A stretch of 30,224 nt of DNA from Verrucomicrobiales bacterium (GCA_011523195.1 WTHH01000246.1:1-30224); one strand, 5' to 3'. Shown: positions 8,451 to 17,813, numbered from the stretch's first letter. Made by a program: numbers and translations. The notes: generated by a model not told the origin, from the letters alone.

Positions 8451-8486
8451 ACAATTTTAAAACGTGGGACAAATTGTCTCTTTTTT
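8451..8486 (+). terminator. Possible weak terminator before rpsU
   Basis: ACAATTT (8451-8457) pairs with AAATTGT (8471-8477) across a 13-base loop and is followed by a run of six T (8481-8486). The stem is AT-rich and weak. It would end transcription from the MetE-like gene before the rpsU promoter. Confidence 0.3.
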
Positions 8487-8491
8487 GCGGG

Positions 8492-8520
8492 TTGACAAAG
8501 GGTGGGGGCGCCCTTAATTT
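8492..8520 (+). promoter_or_regulatory. Possible sigma70-type promoter of rpsU
   Basis: A consensus -35 box TTGACA (8492-8497) is followed after 17 bases by TAATTT (8515-8520), a poor -10 box. The position about 75 bases upstream of rpsU and after a possible terminator fits. The weak -10 keeps confidence low. Confidence 0.35.
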
Positions 8521-8594
8521 GCCGCCTGCCGACGGCCAAAGAGGCGTATCGCCCGACCGCTTGGCGTAGAAAAAAGAAAGGAAGTGAGTCACTT

Positions 8595-8795
8595 TTGACG
8601 GAAATACGTATCAGAAAAGGAGAAACCTTGGACAAGGCACTGCGCCGGTTGAAGAAACGTCTCGACCGCGAGAATGTGATCAAGGATGCGCGCAACAACC
8701 GCTACTATGAAAAGCCAAGCGTGCGACGCCGCCGCAAGATGAAGGTTGCCAAGTTCTCCCAGATGCTGAGAACGCGCTACGCGAACAACAGTTAG
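8595..8795 (+). CDS. rpsU: Ribosomal protein bS21
   Basis: A 66-residue basic protein of the small ribosomal subunit that helps mRNA engagement at the 3' end of 16S rRNA. The sequence shows TEIRIRKGETLDKALRRL and KRLDREN, then the Arg/Lys-rich YYEKPSVRRRRKMK, and it has normal family length. The start is a TTG at 8595: it gives the expected N-terminus, and no ATG or GTG in this frame lies closer than the far-upstream ATG at 8502. A purine-rich AAAGAAAGGAAG stretch precedes it. It appears monocistronic, with its own possible promoter and a strong terminator downstream. Confidence 0.93.
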   Translation: MTEIRIRKGETLDKALRRLKKRLDRENVIKDARNNRYYEKPSVRRRRKMKVAKFSQMLRTRYANNS

Positions 8796-8810
8796 TGTAA
8801 ATCAATTTGG

Positions 8811-8853
8811 TAGCCGGAAGTTGCCTATCTGGGTGGCTTCCGGCTATTTTTTT
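8811..8853 (+). terminator. Rho-independent terminator of rpsU
   Basis: TAGCCGGAAG (8811-8820) pairs perfectly with CTTCCGGCTA (8837-8846) around a 16-base loop, followed by seven T (8847-8853). It lies 15 bases after the rpsU stop. The next gene starts only 4 bases after the T-run, so its mRNA must start inside or read through this structure, or use a later start. Confidence 0.9.
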
Positions 8854-8857
8854 GGAA

Positions 8858-9769
8858 ATGTATTCGTTTTCCACCTGCTGGAATTCCCACCGCCACACCG
8901 ACGGTCGCGCGATGCTCGAGGAGATTCGCGACCTTGGGTTTGAGTATGCCGAGCTGAGCCATGGCATTCGGCTCAGTCTCGTGCCGGGAATCATCGACGC
9001 GCACAAGGCGGGCTTGATCAAGATTTCCACCCTGCACAACTTCTGCCCACTGCCGATCGGGTGCAAGCACGCCAACCCAAACGTGTTCAAGTTTTCCTCC
9101 ACCAACGTTCGCGAGCGGGAGAACGCCTACAAGCACACGATGAAAACCATCGAGATGGCGGATCAACTCGGGGCCAAGCTGATCGTGCTGCACATGGGTG
9201 AGATTGACATGCGGAATTACACCGACAAGTTGATCGACCTGCTCGAGGCGGGAAAACAGGACACGCCCAAGTACCAGAAGCTCTGCCAAAAGGCGGAGCT
9301 GAAGCGGGAAAAGGCCAAGGTCAAATACTGCGACCTCGCGTACGAGATGCTTGAACGGATCACCGAGCAGGCCTCCATGCGCGGCATCAAGCTGGGAATC
9401 GAGATTCGCGAGGACCTCGAGGAAATCCCGATCGACTCGGACTGGGATTTTTTCTTCCAACGATTCGATGACCCGACGGTCTGCTACTGGCACGACATCG
9501 GCCACGCGCAGATCAAGGAGAACCTTGGCTTCATCCACCACCGGCTGCATCTCGAGTCGATGGCTCCGCGACTGGGCGGTTTTCATCTGCACGATGTCGA
9601 GTTCCCGGCTCGTGACCACCGTCCGCCGGGGCGTGGTATGATCGACTACGAGGGCCTCAAGCACATCGTGAAACCGGAGCATATCAAGGTTTTCGAGCTG
9701 AGCCCCAGCCTCAAGCCGGACGCCGCGAGGGAGGGTGTGGCGCACCTGAAATCCATCTGGGGCGAGTAG
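8858..9769 (+). CDS. Xylose isomerase-like TIM-barrel protein
   Basis: A protein of 303 residues in the sugar phosphate isomerase/epimerase (AP endonuclease 2-like) TIM-barrel superfamily. Strand-end residues that may bind metal are seen in LIVLHMGEIDM, LGIEIREDLEEIP (Glu), VCYWHDIGHAQ (Asp and His) and GGFHLHDVE (His and Asp). The C-terminal strand is KVFELSPSL. These fit a hydrolase or isomerase with a divalent metal; the substrate cannot be deduced. The ATG at 8858 gives a natural N-terminus (MYSFSTCWNSHRHTDG) but has no good ribosome binding site because the rpsU terminator abuts it. Its TAG stop overlaps the GTG of the next gene by one base, implying coupled translation. Confidence 0.82.
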   Translation: MYSFSTCWNSHRHTDGRAMLEEIRDLGFEYAELSHGIRLSLVPGIIDAHKAGLIKISTLHNFCPLPIGCKHANPNVFKFSSTNVRERENAYKHTMKTIEMADQLGAKLIVLHMGEIDMRNYTDKLIDLLEAGKQDTPKYQKLCQKAELKREKAKVKYCDLAYEMLERITEQASMRGIKLGIEIREDLEEIPIDSDWDFFFQRFDDPTVCYWHDIGHAQIKENLGFIHHRLHLESMAPRLGGFHLHDVEFPARDHRPPGRGMIDYEGLKHIVKPEHIKVFELSPSLKPDAAREGVAHLKSIWGE

Positions 9770-10851
9770 TGGCCTCCAAGTCACAGGCCCTAAAATTCAC
9801 GCTGAAACTGGCGGTTTGCGTCATTTTGGTGGCGTGGATTCTGCACACCATCTTCGCCGGCGAGGCAGAGAACACCCTCCACCTCGAGGGCCGAAACTGG
9901 GCTGACCTCTCGTTGGCCGAGCAGGTCAGGGAAAGCTGGGCCATCGGCCCGTCCAGCCTGTGGCAGACCATCTCCGGCGTAAACCTCGGCTGGCTGCTGG
10001 CCTCGCTGGTTTTCATGGGGGCAACCATCCTGATCGGCGTGGTCCGATGGCGGATCGTCCTCGACGTGCAGGGTCTTCGCCTCTCGTTCGGCCGCGCGGC
10101 GGGCATCTCGCTGGTGGCCCATTTTTTCAATTCCTTCCTGCTCGGATCAACCGGCGGTGACCTGCTCAAGGCCTACTTTGCCGCCGGCGAAACATCCCAA
10201 CGCAAGGCCGAGGCGGTGACGACCGTGGTTGTGGACCGGCTGCTGGGCCTGTTTGCGATGCTGCTCTTTTGCTCGGTGATGGCTCTACTGAACTGGAACG
10301 TCATAATGAGTCAGCAACGCTTCATGGCAGTGATGCTGGTGGTGTTGGGGATGCTTTTCCTGAGTGGGCTGATCGTGGTGCTTTCATTCTGGGGCGGGCC
10401 GACCAAGCCGCGTCTCAAGTTCGAGTCGCTGTTGGCCAGACTCCCCAGGGGCGACGCGTTGGTGCGCTGCATCGAAGCCTGCCGGGCGTTTGGCGAGAAC
10501 CCCGGTTTTTTTCCACGCATACTCGGCTGGTCGATGCTGCTGAGCCTGGCCTGTGTGCTGCAAATTGTTGCGCTTGGCTGGGGGCTTGGTCTCGAGATGG
10601 GCCGGCATCTGCCGGTGCTGATGCTGATCGTCCCAGCGATCATCTGCATCAGCGCACTGCCAATCACGCCAAGCGGAATCGGCGTCCGCGAAAACCTATA
10701 CGTCTGGCTGCTCTCAGCCACGGCGATCGGCATCGAGAACAAACAGGCGCTGACACTCTCGATACTAGCGTTTGCGGGTAGCCTGTTGTGGAGCCTGGTC
10801 GGCGGGGTTGTGTACCTGTTTTTCCGCAGCCGAATCAGCCTCGATCGCTGA
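9769..10851 (+). CDS. UPF0104/lysylphosphatidylglycerol synthase TM-region family protein
   Basis: An inner-membrane protein of 360 residues with about eight hydrophobic segments. The first is near residues 8-27 and others include WLLASLVFMGATILIGVV and the C-terminal AFAGSLLWSLVGGVVYLFF. The pattern RWRIVLDVQGL, FFNSFLLGSTGGDLLKAYF and TTVVVDRLLGLFAM is the family signature (flippase-like domain, PF03706 type), as is PSGIGVRENLY near residues 302-312. Members include the flippase half of MprF and many uncharacterised proteins probably handling lipid-linked substrates. No synthase domain follows. The GTG start overlaps the stop of the TIM-barrel gene, so the two are probably translated together. 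Confidence 0.87.
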   Translation: MASKSQALKFTLKLAVCVILVAWILHTIFAGEAENTLHLEGRNWADLSLAEQVRESWAIGPSSLWQTISGVNLGWLLASLVFMGATILIGVVRWRIVLDVQGLRLSFGRAAGISLVAHFFNSFLLGSTGGDLLKAYFAAGETSQRKAEAVTTVVVDRLLGLFAMLLFCSVMALLNWNVIMSQQRFMAVMLVVLGMLFLSGLIVVLSFWGGPTKPRLKFESLLARLPRGDALVRCIEACRAFGENPGFFPRILGWSMLLSLACVLQIVALGWGLGLEMGRHLPVLMLIVPAIICISALPITPSGIGVRENLYVWLLSATAIGIENKQALTLSILAFAGSLLWSLVGGVVYLFFRSRISLDR

Positions 10852-10852
10852 C

Positions 10853-10866
10853 GCGCTTGGCCAAGC
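10853..10866. repeat. Iterated palindrome after a stop codon
   Basis: GCGCTTGGCCAAGC begins one base after the TGA of the UPF0104 gene, in the 114-base gap before the 3' end of mfd. The rest of the gap (10867-10965) has a low-complexity TACTCGTA-like stretch and a purine-rich run, with no gene seen. Confidence 0.9.
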
Positions 10867-10965
10867 TCCGCCAATTCATACTCCTACTCGTACATCGTAT
10901 CTCGTGATCGGCTTACGTTTTCGATGAAGAGGAACGAGGAAGAAGGACCAGGACGTGGGCTTGGA

Positions 10966-13900
10966 TCACAGCGCCCTCAACAGCCTTTTCAATTCCCCCA
11001 GTCGGCCGTCCGGGGTGCGCTTGGCCAAGCGCGGGTATTTGCCGCCAAGCGTTATCAGGCTGCCGTTGCGGGTGAACATGATCTTGTCGTCCCGGGTCTC
11101 GATGGATGTCACGTTTTTCGGCGCAGCCAACAGCTTCAACTCCGCCACCCGCAGCAAACGCTCAACCGGCTTGGGCATCGGGCCAAACCTGTCGCGAATC
11201 TCTGCCTTTAACTGGGTCAAATCATCCTCGTTGGAGAGCTGGGCCAGTTTTCGGTAGAGGATGATGCGTTGGCGGGTGTCTGGAATGTAGTCGAACGGCA
11301 GATACGCCGGGACACGCCCGACATCCCTTGGCTCGGGCTGCGGGTTGTACGCCGGGGGTTTATCTTCGTTCCCATCAACCGACGCAGCGACGGAACGGGG
11401 TACACGAACCTCGAACTCCGGCTGCTCCGGCTTGGTCTTTTCCCGCTCAGCGGCGCGTTCCTCGCCGGGGTTCAACGCAAGAAAATCGATCGACACGGTA
11501 ACCTCCACCCGGCGCTCGACCTTTTCGCCCTTTAGCCGCTTCACGCTTTGCTTGAGCAGTTGGCAGTACAGCTCGAACCCGACGGCAGTGATGTGGCCAC
11601 TTTGTTGCGAGCCAAGGATATTGCCGGCACCCCGAATCTCGAGATCGCGCATGGCAATCTTGAAGCCGCTCCCGAGCTTGGAATATTGCTTGAGTGCGCT
11701 GATGCGTTTGCGGGCGTCAGAGAGTAGCGCGGCGTGCCTCGGCAAAATCAGGTAGGCGTACGCCTGATGTTTGTACCTGCCAACCCGCCCACGAAGTTGG
11801 TACAGCTCGCTCAGGCCGAAGCGGTCAGCACGGTCGATGATCATCGTGTTGGCGTTCGGGATGTCGACGCCGCTCTCGATTATGGTGGTCGAGAGCAGGA
11901 TGTCAGCCTCACCGTTGATAAACCGGGTCATCACCTTCTCGAGTAAGCCGCTAGGCATCTGCCCGTGGCCAACGATCAGCCGCGCCTTGGGCACGAGTTT
12001 GCGGATACGCTCGGCCATCGTCTCGATGGTGGTCACCCGGTTGTGCAAAAAGAAAATCTGCCCGCCGCGATTCAGCTCCCGCTGGATGGCGTTACGGATG
12101 ATCTTTTCATCGAACTCGATCACAGTTGTCTCGATTGGCAGCCGATCTTGCGGCGGCGTCTCGATGGTGCTCATGTCCCGCGCGCCGGTGAGGGCCATGT
12201 GCAGCGTGCGCGGGATAGGCGTGGCGGTGAGCGTCAACACATCCACCGTCTGCCGTAGTATCTTGAGCTTCTCCTTGTGCAGCACGCCGAAGCGTTGTTC
12301 CTCGTCGATGATCACCAGTCCGAGTTCCTTGAACCGAACGTTCTTTTGGATGAGCTTGTGCGTGCCGACGACGATATCGACCGAGCCGGTGGCTAGCCCA
12401 TCGATGGTGGCGTCCGCCTGTTTTTTGGATCGGAACCGCGAGAGCAGTTCCACCGAGATCGGGAACTCGGCCATGCGCTCGCGGAAGATGTTGTAGTGTT
12501 GTTGCGCCAAAACGGTGGTTGGCACGAGCACGGCCACCTGCCGCCCGCCCATCACCGCCTTGAACGCCGCCCGGATGGCCACCTCGGTTTTGCCAAAACC
12601 AACATCGCCGCAAATGAGCCGGTCCATCGGGCGCGGCCGTTCCATGTCTTGCTTGGCAGACTGGATGGCTGACCACTGGTCGCGGGTTTCCTCGTACGGG
12701 AACGACCCCTCGAACTCCCGCTGCCACGGCGTGTCCCCGCCGTAGGCGTGCCCCGGCTGAGCCTCGCGCGATGCCTGAATTTTCAGCAGATCTGCCGCGA
12801 GATCGGCGACGGCCTTCTCGGCATCGGCCTTGGCCTTACTCCAGCGTTTGCCGCCGAGGATGCTCAGCGGCGGCTTGGCCTTGCCGGTGCCGACGTATTT
12901 GCTAACGAGGTGCGCCTCCGACACCGGCACGAACAGCCTGGGCGGTTCCTGTTCCGGATCGCGTGTGCCGAACTCGATCACGAGGCATTCCTGTCCGCCC
13001 TCGGTTTTCTCGCGGCCGGAGCGCGTCGTGCGCGTCTCCACCGGCAAGACCTTCAGCCCAAGATAACGCCCGATGCCGTGCTGCAGATGCACGACGTAAT
13101 CGCCCACACTCAGGTTGGTAAAATCGATTTCAAGCGCCGAGCGGGTGGCGGAGGCGTGGGGCGACTTGAGCCGGCGCAGCCGCTGCGATCGGGTCCGGCC
13201 AAAGATTTCCGAATCGGTGACGACGACCAACTTGGTCGGCTCGATGAGGAACCCCCGTGAAACCTGACCAAGCGTTCGTACCGGCTGCGGTTCGTCGTCG
13301 CGCTTGGCCAAGCCGTACTCGGCCCACAATTCGTCGAACCGCTGCAGCTCGCCCTCCGTGCCGCACACCACCCAAACCGTGTGCCCGCTCCGAAGCCAGC
13401 GGTGAAGCTGACGAAAAAACTCGCGACGCTGTGCCTCGGCGATTTGTGGATCATCAGCCGCCTGGCCAAACGGCCGGTACGTGTCGAGGCTCTGTACCGG
13501 CAGCAAGCTGTTTTCGCCTGCCTCGCGCAGCTCGACCGCCGTGCCGTGGGCGCGCGCCTGGCCAAGCGCGAACTCCCACGTGTCATGAAACGGATCGCCC
13601 TCTGGCACTTGCGCGAGATAGTCGGCTGCTCGCTCAGCGATCTCCTCCGGCTCAAAGAAGACGTAAACCGGTTCGCCGGCCAAGTGTCCGGCCAGTCGGT
13701 CGGTCGGGTATTTTTCGTCGTCAGCAAGTTGCTGTTTGAGGATGCCCAGCTCGCCGCCGGGCGAGAGGGTGACCTGTTCGATTTTGTCGCGCGTGAGTTG
13801 CGTGTGCGGATCGAACGTCCGCAGCGACTCAATCTCGTCCCCGAAAAACTCGAAGCGCACCGGCCAGGGGCTGGCCAGCGGAAACACATCGAGGATGCCG

Positions 13901-14517
13901 CCGCGCAGGGCGATCTCGCCCTTTTGACTGACCTGCGCCTCCGGTTCGTAGCCTTGATCCTCAAGCCACTCGAGGAGATCGAGCGGATCAATCCGGTCGC
14001 CAAGCACGAATCGGCGAAACCGCTTTTTCAACTGGGCCGGGGTGAAGGTGCGCTGCAGGAAACCGATGCAGTTGGTGACGATCACCGGGCCGGGGCCTGC
14101 GGATTTCGGGCGCTTGGCCAAGTGGATGAGCGTCTCCAGCCGCTCGCTCAGGACGTCGGCGTGTGGCAGGCGGGATTCGTGCGGCAAAACGTCCCAGGCC
14201 GGGAAAAACTGCGGTACGGCGGCTTTGGCGCTGCACTTGGCCAAGCGGGGCATCCAGGTCTCGAGTTCCTGATGCACCTGTTCCTGCGTCTGCACGGTTG
14301 GGCAAACCACCACTACCGGCCGCCGGGGGTGTATTTGGGCCAAAACCGCGGTAATAAAGGCTTCGCCACCTTGGCAGACCCCGTCGAAAGACAATAATTC
14401 ACCCTTCTCCGCATTTTTGATCAGGGGCTGAAAAACGGGAGATTCGCAGAATTCGGCCAGATTGGCCTCCGTGTCTGGGGTGGCCAGACTCAAAATGACT
14501 GCGTCAAGATGAGCCAA
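10966..14517 (-). CDS. mfd: Transcription-repair coupling factor Mfd
   Basis: A large ATP-driven translocase of 1183 residues that removes RNA polymerase stalled at DNA lesions and recruits UvrA. The N-terminal UvrB-like module has VCPTVQTQEQVHQ and RGGILDVFPLASPWPVRFEFFG. The RNA-polymerase-interacting region follows at about 480-560 (LSVGDYVVHLQHGIGRYLGL). Walker A is GDVGFGKT at 637-644 and Walker B is DEEQRFG from 738, followed by TLTATPIPRTL. The helicase C part has VGHGQMP and LSTTIIESGVDIPNANTMII, and the C-terminal TRCF domain has RFGPMPKPVERLLRVAELK. Length is normal (about 1150). The TTG start at 14517 lies in a degenerate palindrome. Exact or core palindromes at 11019, 13302, 14113 and 14236 encode LAKR or LAKC. 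Confidence 0.96.
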   Translation of the reverse strand: MAHLDAVILSLATPDTEANLAEFCESPVFQPLIKNAEKGELLSFDGVCQGGEAFITAVLAQIHPRRPVVVVCPTVQTQEQVHQELETWMPRLAKCSAKAAVPQFFPAWDVLPHESRLPHADVLSERLETLIHLAKRPKSAGPGPVIVTNCIGFLQRTFTPAQLKKRFRRFVLGDRIDPLDLLEWLEDQGYEPEAQVSQKGEIALRGGILDVFPLASPWPVRFEFFGDEIESLRTFDPHTQLTRDKIEQVTLSPGGELGILKQQLADDEKYPTDRLAGHLAGEPVYVFFEPEEIAERAADYLAQVPEGDPFHDTWEFALGQARAHGTAVELREAGENSLLPVQSLDTYRPFGQAADDPQIAEAQRREFFRQLHRWLRSGHTVWVVCGTEGELQRFDELWAEYGLAKRDDEPQPVRTLGQVSRGFLIEPTKLVVVTDSEIFGRTRSQRLRRLKSPHASATRSALEIDFTNLSVGDYVVHLQHGIGRYLGLKVLPVETRTTRSGREKTEGGQECLVIEFGTRDPEQEPPRLFVPVSEAHLVSKYVGTGKAKPPLSILGGKRWSKAKADAEKAVADLAADLLKIQASREAQPGHAYGGDTPWQREFEGSFPYEETRDQWSAIQSAKQDMERPRPMDRLICGDVGFGKTEVAIRAAFKAVMGGRQVAVLVPTTVLAQQHYNIFRERMAEFPISVELLSRFRSKKQADATIDGLATGSVDIVVGTHKLIQKNVRFKELGLVIIDEEQRFGVLHKEKLKILRQTVDVLTLTATPIPRTLHMALTGARDMSTIETPPQDRLPIETTVIEFDEKIIRNAIQRELNRGGQIFFLHNRVTTIETMAERIRKLVPKARLIVGHGQMPSGLLEKVMTRFINGEADILLSTTIIESGVDIPNANTMIIDRADRFGLSELYQLRGRVGRYKHQAYAYLILPRHAALLSDARKRISALKQYSKLGSGFKIAMRDLEIRGAGNILGSQQSGHITAVGFELYCQLLKQSVKRLKGEKVERRVEVTVSIDFLALNPGEERAAEREKTKPEQPEFEVRVPRSVAASVDGNEDKPPAYNPQPEPRDVGRVPAYLPFDYIPDTRQRIILYRKLAQLSNEDDLTQLKAEIRDRFGPMPKPVERLLRVAELKLLAAPKNVTSIETRDDKIMFTRNGSLITLGGKYPRLAKRTPDGRLGELKRLLRAL
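11018..11031. repeat. Iterated palindrome (mfd 3' end, LAKR)
   Basis: Exact CGCTTGGCCAAGCG near the end of mfd, read as RLAKRT; with its flanks it is a 16-base perfect palindrome (11017-11032). Confidence 0.95.
13301..13313. repeat. Iterated palindrome (mfd, LAKR)
   Basis: Exact GCTTGGCCAAGC at 13302-13313, read as GLAKRD in mfd. Confidence 0.95.
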
Positions 14518-14720
14518 GCGCTGTCAGACGTCAAAAAAAAGTGCCCATATCATCTGAAAATGAGCGAAAAAAACTTCATCTGGGGCTTAACAGAACGCGC
14601 AGCCCGGTTGAGCATCCCGCAAAAATACGCATGAGGACTCTGCAGCCGCGGACCCGTGCATTTTTTATCTGAGCAATTAAAAAACAACAAACCAAACCCC
14701 CAGGGATTAGTTTAACCATT
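14518..14720. other. Divergent intergenic region mfd / TonB receptor
   Basis: 203 bases between two divergent genes, with AT-rich tracts. Both promoters should lie here, but no convincing -35/-10 pair was found. No Shine-Dalgarno is visible before the ATG at 14721. Confidence 0.5.
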
Positions 14721-17465
14721 ATGAAACGTGCATATAGAGCAAAAACAAAGAAGATGAGAACCGCGGTTAAAACCACCGCTCTCATGAGTTTGGGTATACC
14801 GTTCGGTTCAATGCCTGCAATCGCCCAGGATTACGAAGGCGAATTAGCGCCCATCGTCATAACCGGCTCCAACATTCCCACTGTTGAGCTAGAAGTTCCC
14901 TCCCCGGTCGTGACAATTGACCGTGAGGAAATAGATCGTTCAGGCGCTGAGACTGTTGGTGAATTATTGAGACGTTTGCCACAAAACAACTCAGGGTCTT
15001 TTGACGAAAAATTCCAAAGCTCATTCGCTCCAGGAACATCTGGTGTTTCTCTCCGCGGTCTAGGTATGGGATATACTCTTATATTGGTGGATGGTCGACG
15101 GATTGCCGACGCATCAATGGCTCAAAACACCACAACTCAATTTGGCAACTTAAATGGCATCCCAATGGCCGTCATTAACAGAGTTGAAGTTTTGCTGGAT
15201 GGAGCCTCAGCTATATACGGATCAGATGCAGTTGCTGGTGTGATTAACATGATAACCAAAGACAATTTTGACGGCGTGCAAATTGACGCCGGCTACAGCA
15301 ATTCAACACACACGGATGTTGCGACCCAAAGCTACTCTATCACAGGAGGCACTTCATCTGAACAAGGCTCCGCTTGGGTGAACATCGATTATTTCAAAAG
15401 AAATTCTGCCCAAATGGACGATCGTCCTTTCTCTGCCAGCGCGAACCAAGGCCCTAACGGCGGATATGATTTTAGATCATCTGCAGGAAATCCAGGTTCC
15501 ATCAAAATATTGCCAGGCTCTGAGAATGGCTTTGAATCTGGTTTTTACAAAGTTCCCACTAATAGTTCTGGGGCCACAACGGCTGAAGAGATTATAGCGA
15601 ACCCAGGTATCAATAGATATGACTATAATCCTTGGACGACTCTATCTCCAGAAATAGAACGCTATGGAGCTGCGGGTAACATAAAATATTACTTAACGGA
15701 TTATGCCACAGCGTTTGTTAACACTTATTATAGAAAATCTAATATATTCCAGAAAATGGCTCCCACTCCGGCATTTGGGGACATCAATACTGGTACTTAC
15801 GGAATTCTTCCTGCGGAGAATTCACATAATCCTTTTGGTGAGGATATAACATTCCGGCACCGTTTGATTGAAGTTGGCCCTAGGCTATCAGATATATCAT
15901 TTGATAATTTTAGAGTTACCCCGGGGGTATCATTTGATATTGGTGAAAATTGGAAAGCTGAAACAGCTTTCATGTTTAATAGCGACGCGTCACTTAGTGT
16001 TGGAAGCAACTATGTTTCTGCAGATGCTTTCAAAACGGCTCTATCTTCTAGCGATCCAAGCACAGCCTACAACATCTTTGGAGCTGGGTTAGGCGTTAAT
16101 AGCCCTGAAATTCTAGATGCTCTGAGGGTCAATACAGTCAGAAATAGTATGTCAGAACGGCAAATGTGGGATGTTAAAGCTTGGGGTACGATAGCAGAAT
16201 TGCCCGGAGGATCACTTTGAATGGCAATTGGAGTTGAAAGTGTTCAGGCAAGTTCTTCGGACATAGGTGATAGCCTGTCGATGGCGAACAAAATAATAGG
16301 CTCGGGCGGCAGTTCTAATTCTGGAGACAGATCAAGGACAGCAGAATTTGTTGAGTTAGCTATTCCAGTAATAGGTGAAGATAACAGAATAACTGGTATA
16401 CATACTCTTGGCCTACAAGCGGCATGGCGTTTTGAGCAATACAGTGATTTTAGTAATACTGATAATCCAAAATTCGGCATAAAATATGCACCCACTGAGC
16501 GGTTGCTATTTAGAAGCACTAATCAAAAAGCATTCAAAACGCCATCCCTTTATCACTTATACATGGGTAATACCATTTCTTACCCAACACTTCGTGATCC
16601 AGCTAGAGGAGATGAGGGTATGCAGTATAAAACTCGTTCAGGCGGTAATCCGGGTTTAACGCCAGAGGAGTCTGATAATATATCTGCTGGAGTTTCATAT
16701 GATGTGCCAATGCCAGAAAACATAACATTATCATTGGGTGTTGGTTATTTTAAATATGATCTTGAGGATCAAATTGCAAGTATCGGTGCGCAGTATATGC
16801 TGAATAACGAGGATCGTTTTAAGTATAAGATTAACAGAAATCCTCAAACTGACGCTGATAAGGCGGCCACTAATCCTGGACCTGATGGTCGGTTTGGAAC
16901 TGAAGATAATCCAGAGTGGGGTGAAGACGATACTGTAGGCGGAGGAATTCCTGGCAGCATTAATTATATTGATAATTTTTACGCAAACATTGCTGAGGTT
17001 CAAGTAGAGGGCTAGGATTTCAATATAAATTACGCCATTAGCACTACTTCCTATGGAACTTTTGCTTCCGATATCTATGTCGCCTTCATTGATTCATATG
17101 ACCAGCAGTCAAGACCTACGGATCCTAGTGCAGAATTGGCCGTAACATGGAGCTATCCTAAATGAAGAGGCAACTGGAGCCTATTCTGGAATTACGACAA
17201 CTATTTTGCGGGAGTAACTGCAAACTATGTAGACAGTTTTGATCAGTTTTATGGGGCTAAACCAACAGTTGATTCTCATACAACTTTGGATCTTCAAATT
17301 GGATCAAATATCACTGATAGCACGAGACTCACCTTAGGAGCCCTTAACTTCACTGATGAAGATCCGACTTGGTCGGACAACGGTTCAGAGGGTTATGCAT
17401 TCAGTGTTGCAGGCTATAATCCTATGGGCACAGTACTATATGGTCGTCTTTCTGTGAAATTTTAA
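14721..17465 (+). pseudogene. TonB-dependent receptor with three in-frame stop codons
   Basis: An outer-membrane receptor of about 914 codons. The N-terminus looks like a signal peptide ending near SMPAIAQ. The plug domain has APIVITGSNIP, ETVGELLRRLPQ, SLRGLGMGYTLILVDGRR and INRVEVLLDGASAIYGSDAVAGVINMIT, all classic for the family. The barrel part contains VEG, DFNINYA, TRLTLGALNFTDEDP and the C-terminal strand YGRLSVKF, ending in TAA at 17463-17465. The frame is kept throughout but is interrupted by TGA (16218-16220), TAG (17013-17015) and TGA (17163-17165). Family similarity continues in the same frame across each stop, so these are point changes and not frameshifts. The gene is clearly AT-richer than its neighbours and has no exact palindrome copy. 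Either it is a recent pseudogene, stops are read through, or there are sequence errors. The ligand is unknown. Confidence 0.85.
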
Positions 17466-17483
17466 TTATTAAACTACTATACG

Positions 17484-17515
17484 CGTGGTCCTCTACAAAG
17501 TAAGACCACGGGTTT
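17484..17515 (+). terminator. Possible terminator after the TonB receptor
   Basis: CGTGGTC (17484-17490) pairs with GACCACG (17504-17510) around a 13-base loop; GG then a short T-run (TTTT at 17513-17516) follows. It lies 18 bases after the receptor stop. The stem is good and the T-run short. Confidence 0.55.
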
Positions 17516-17704
17516 TCTATAGTTACTTTTATTAATATTAATTTTTCTACGGAAACGTTTTCATAATCACCGGCACTCGACAAAAAACTAAACTTCTTAC
17601 GAGCTCATCAATGTAAACAAATAATGCTTAAAATTTCAGAATGGGAAAACGTGTTAGATTTTTGCTGCAGTTAAGCCTTCCTCACTAAACACATGAACAA
17701 GTCA

Positions 17705-17722
17705 AACGCTTGACCAAGCGTT
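17705..17722. repeat. Palindrome variant with GACC centre
   Basis: AACGCTTGACCAAGCGTT differs from a perfect 18-base palindrome only at the centre, where GGCC has become GACC. It lies in the purA leader about 45 bases before the hairpin. Confidence 0.75.
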
Positions 17723-17767
17723 GACACCAGTCATTCGTTTCCATAGCGTCTCTGCGCTAATAAGGGG

Positions 17768-17794
17768 AAACCCCGGACTTGGTTCGGGGTTTTT
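17768..17794 (+). terminator. Terminator-like hairpin in purA leader
   Basis: AAACCCCG (17768-17775) pairs with CGGGGTTT (17785-17792) over a 9-base loop, with TTTTT at 17790-17794, only 19 bases before the purA ATG. The left arm can also pair with AGGGG at 17763-17767 (GGGG AAA CCCC), so two exclusive folds exist. It could be an attenuator of purA, or the terminator of an upstream transcript. Confidence 0.55.
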
Positions 17795-17813
17795 CGTTAA
17801 CAGACACCAGCAA

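Larger units (their letters stand above)
8296..8594. other. Intergenic region upstream of rpsU
   Basis: 299 bases without a gene and AT-richer than the neighbours. It holds an 18-base perfect palindrome (8390-8407), an AT-rich hairpin with a T-run (8451-8486), a possible promoter with TTGACA at 8492-8497, and a purine-rich ribosome binding stretch around 8574-8583. Confidence 0.7.
17466..17813. other. Intergenic region upstream of purA
   Basis: 348 bases without a gene. It begins AT-rich, with a possible terminator (17484-17515) for the receptor, then a featureless stretch, a palindrome variant (17705-17722) and a hairpin with T-run (17768-17794) just before purA. No RNA gene was recognised. 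Confidence 0.6.

Noticed and set aside
13381..14397. A 338-residue plus-strand frame inside mfd
   Set aside because: It lies opposite conserved mfd sequence and shows no family features; GC-rich DNA creates such long antisense frames.
17466..17813. A tRNA or small RNA gene before purA
   Set aside because: No cloverleaf, anticodon arm or TTCGA loop with matching stems was found; only the simple hairpins described.
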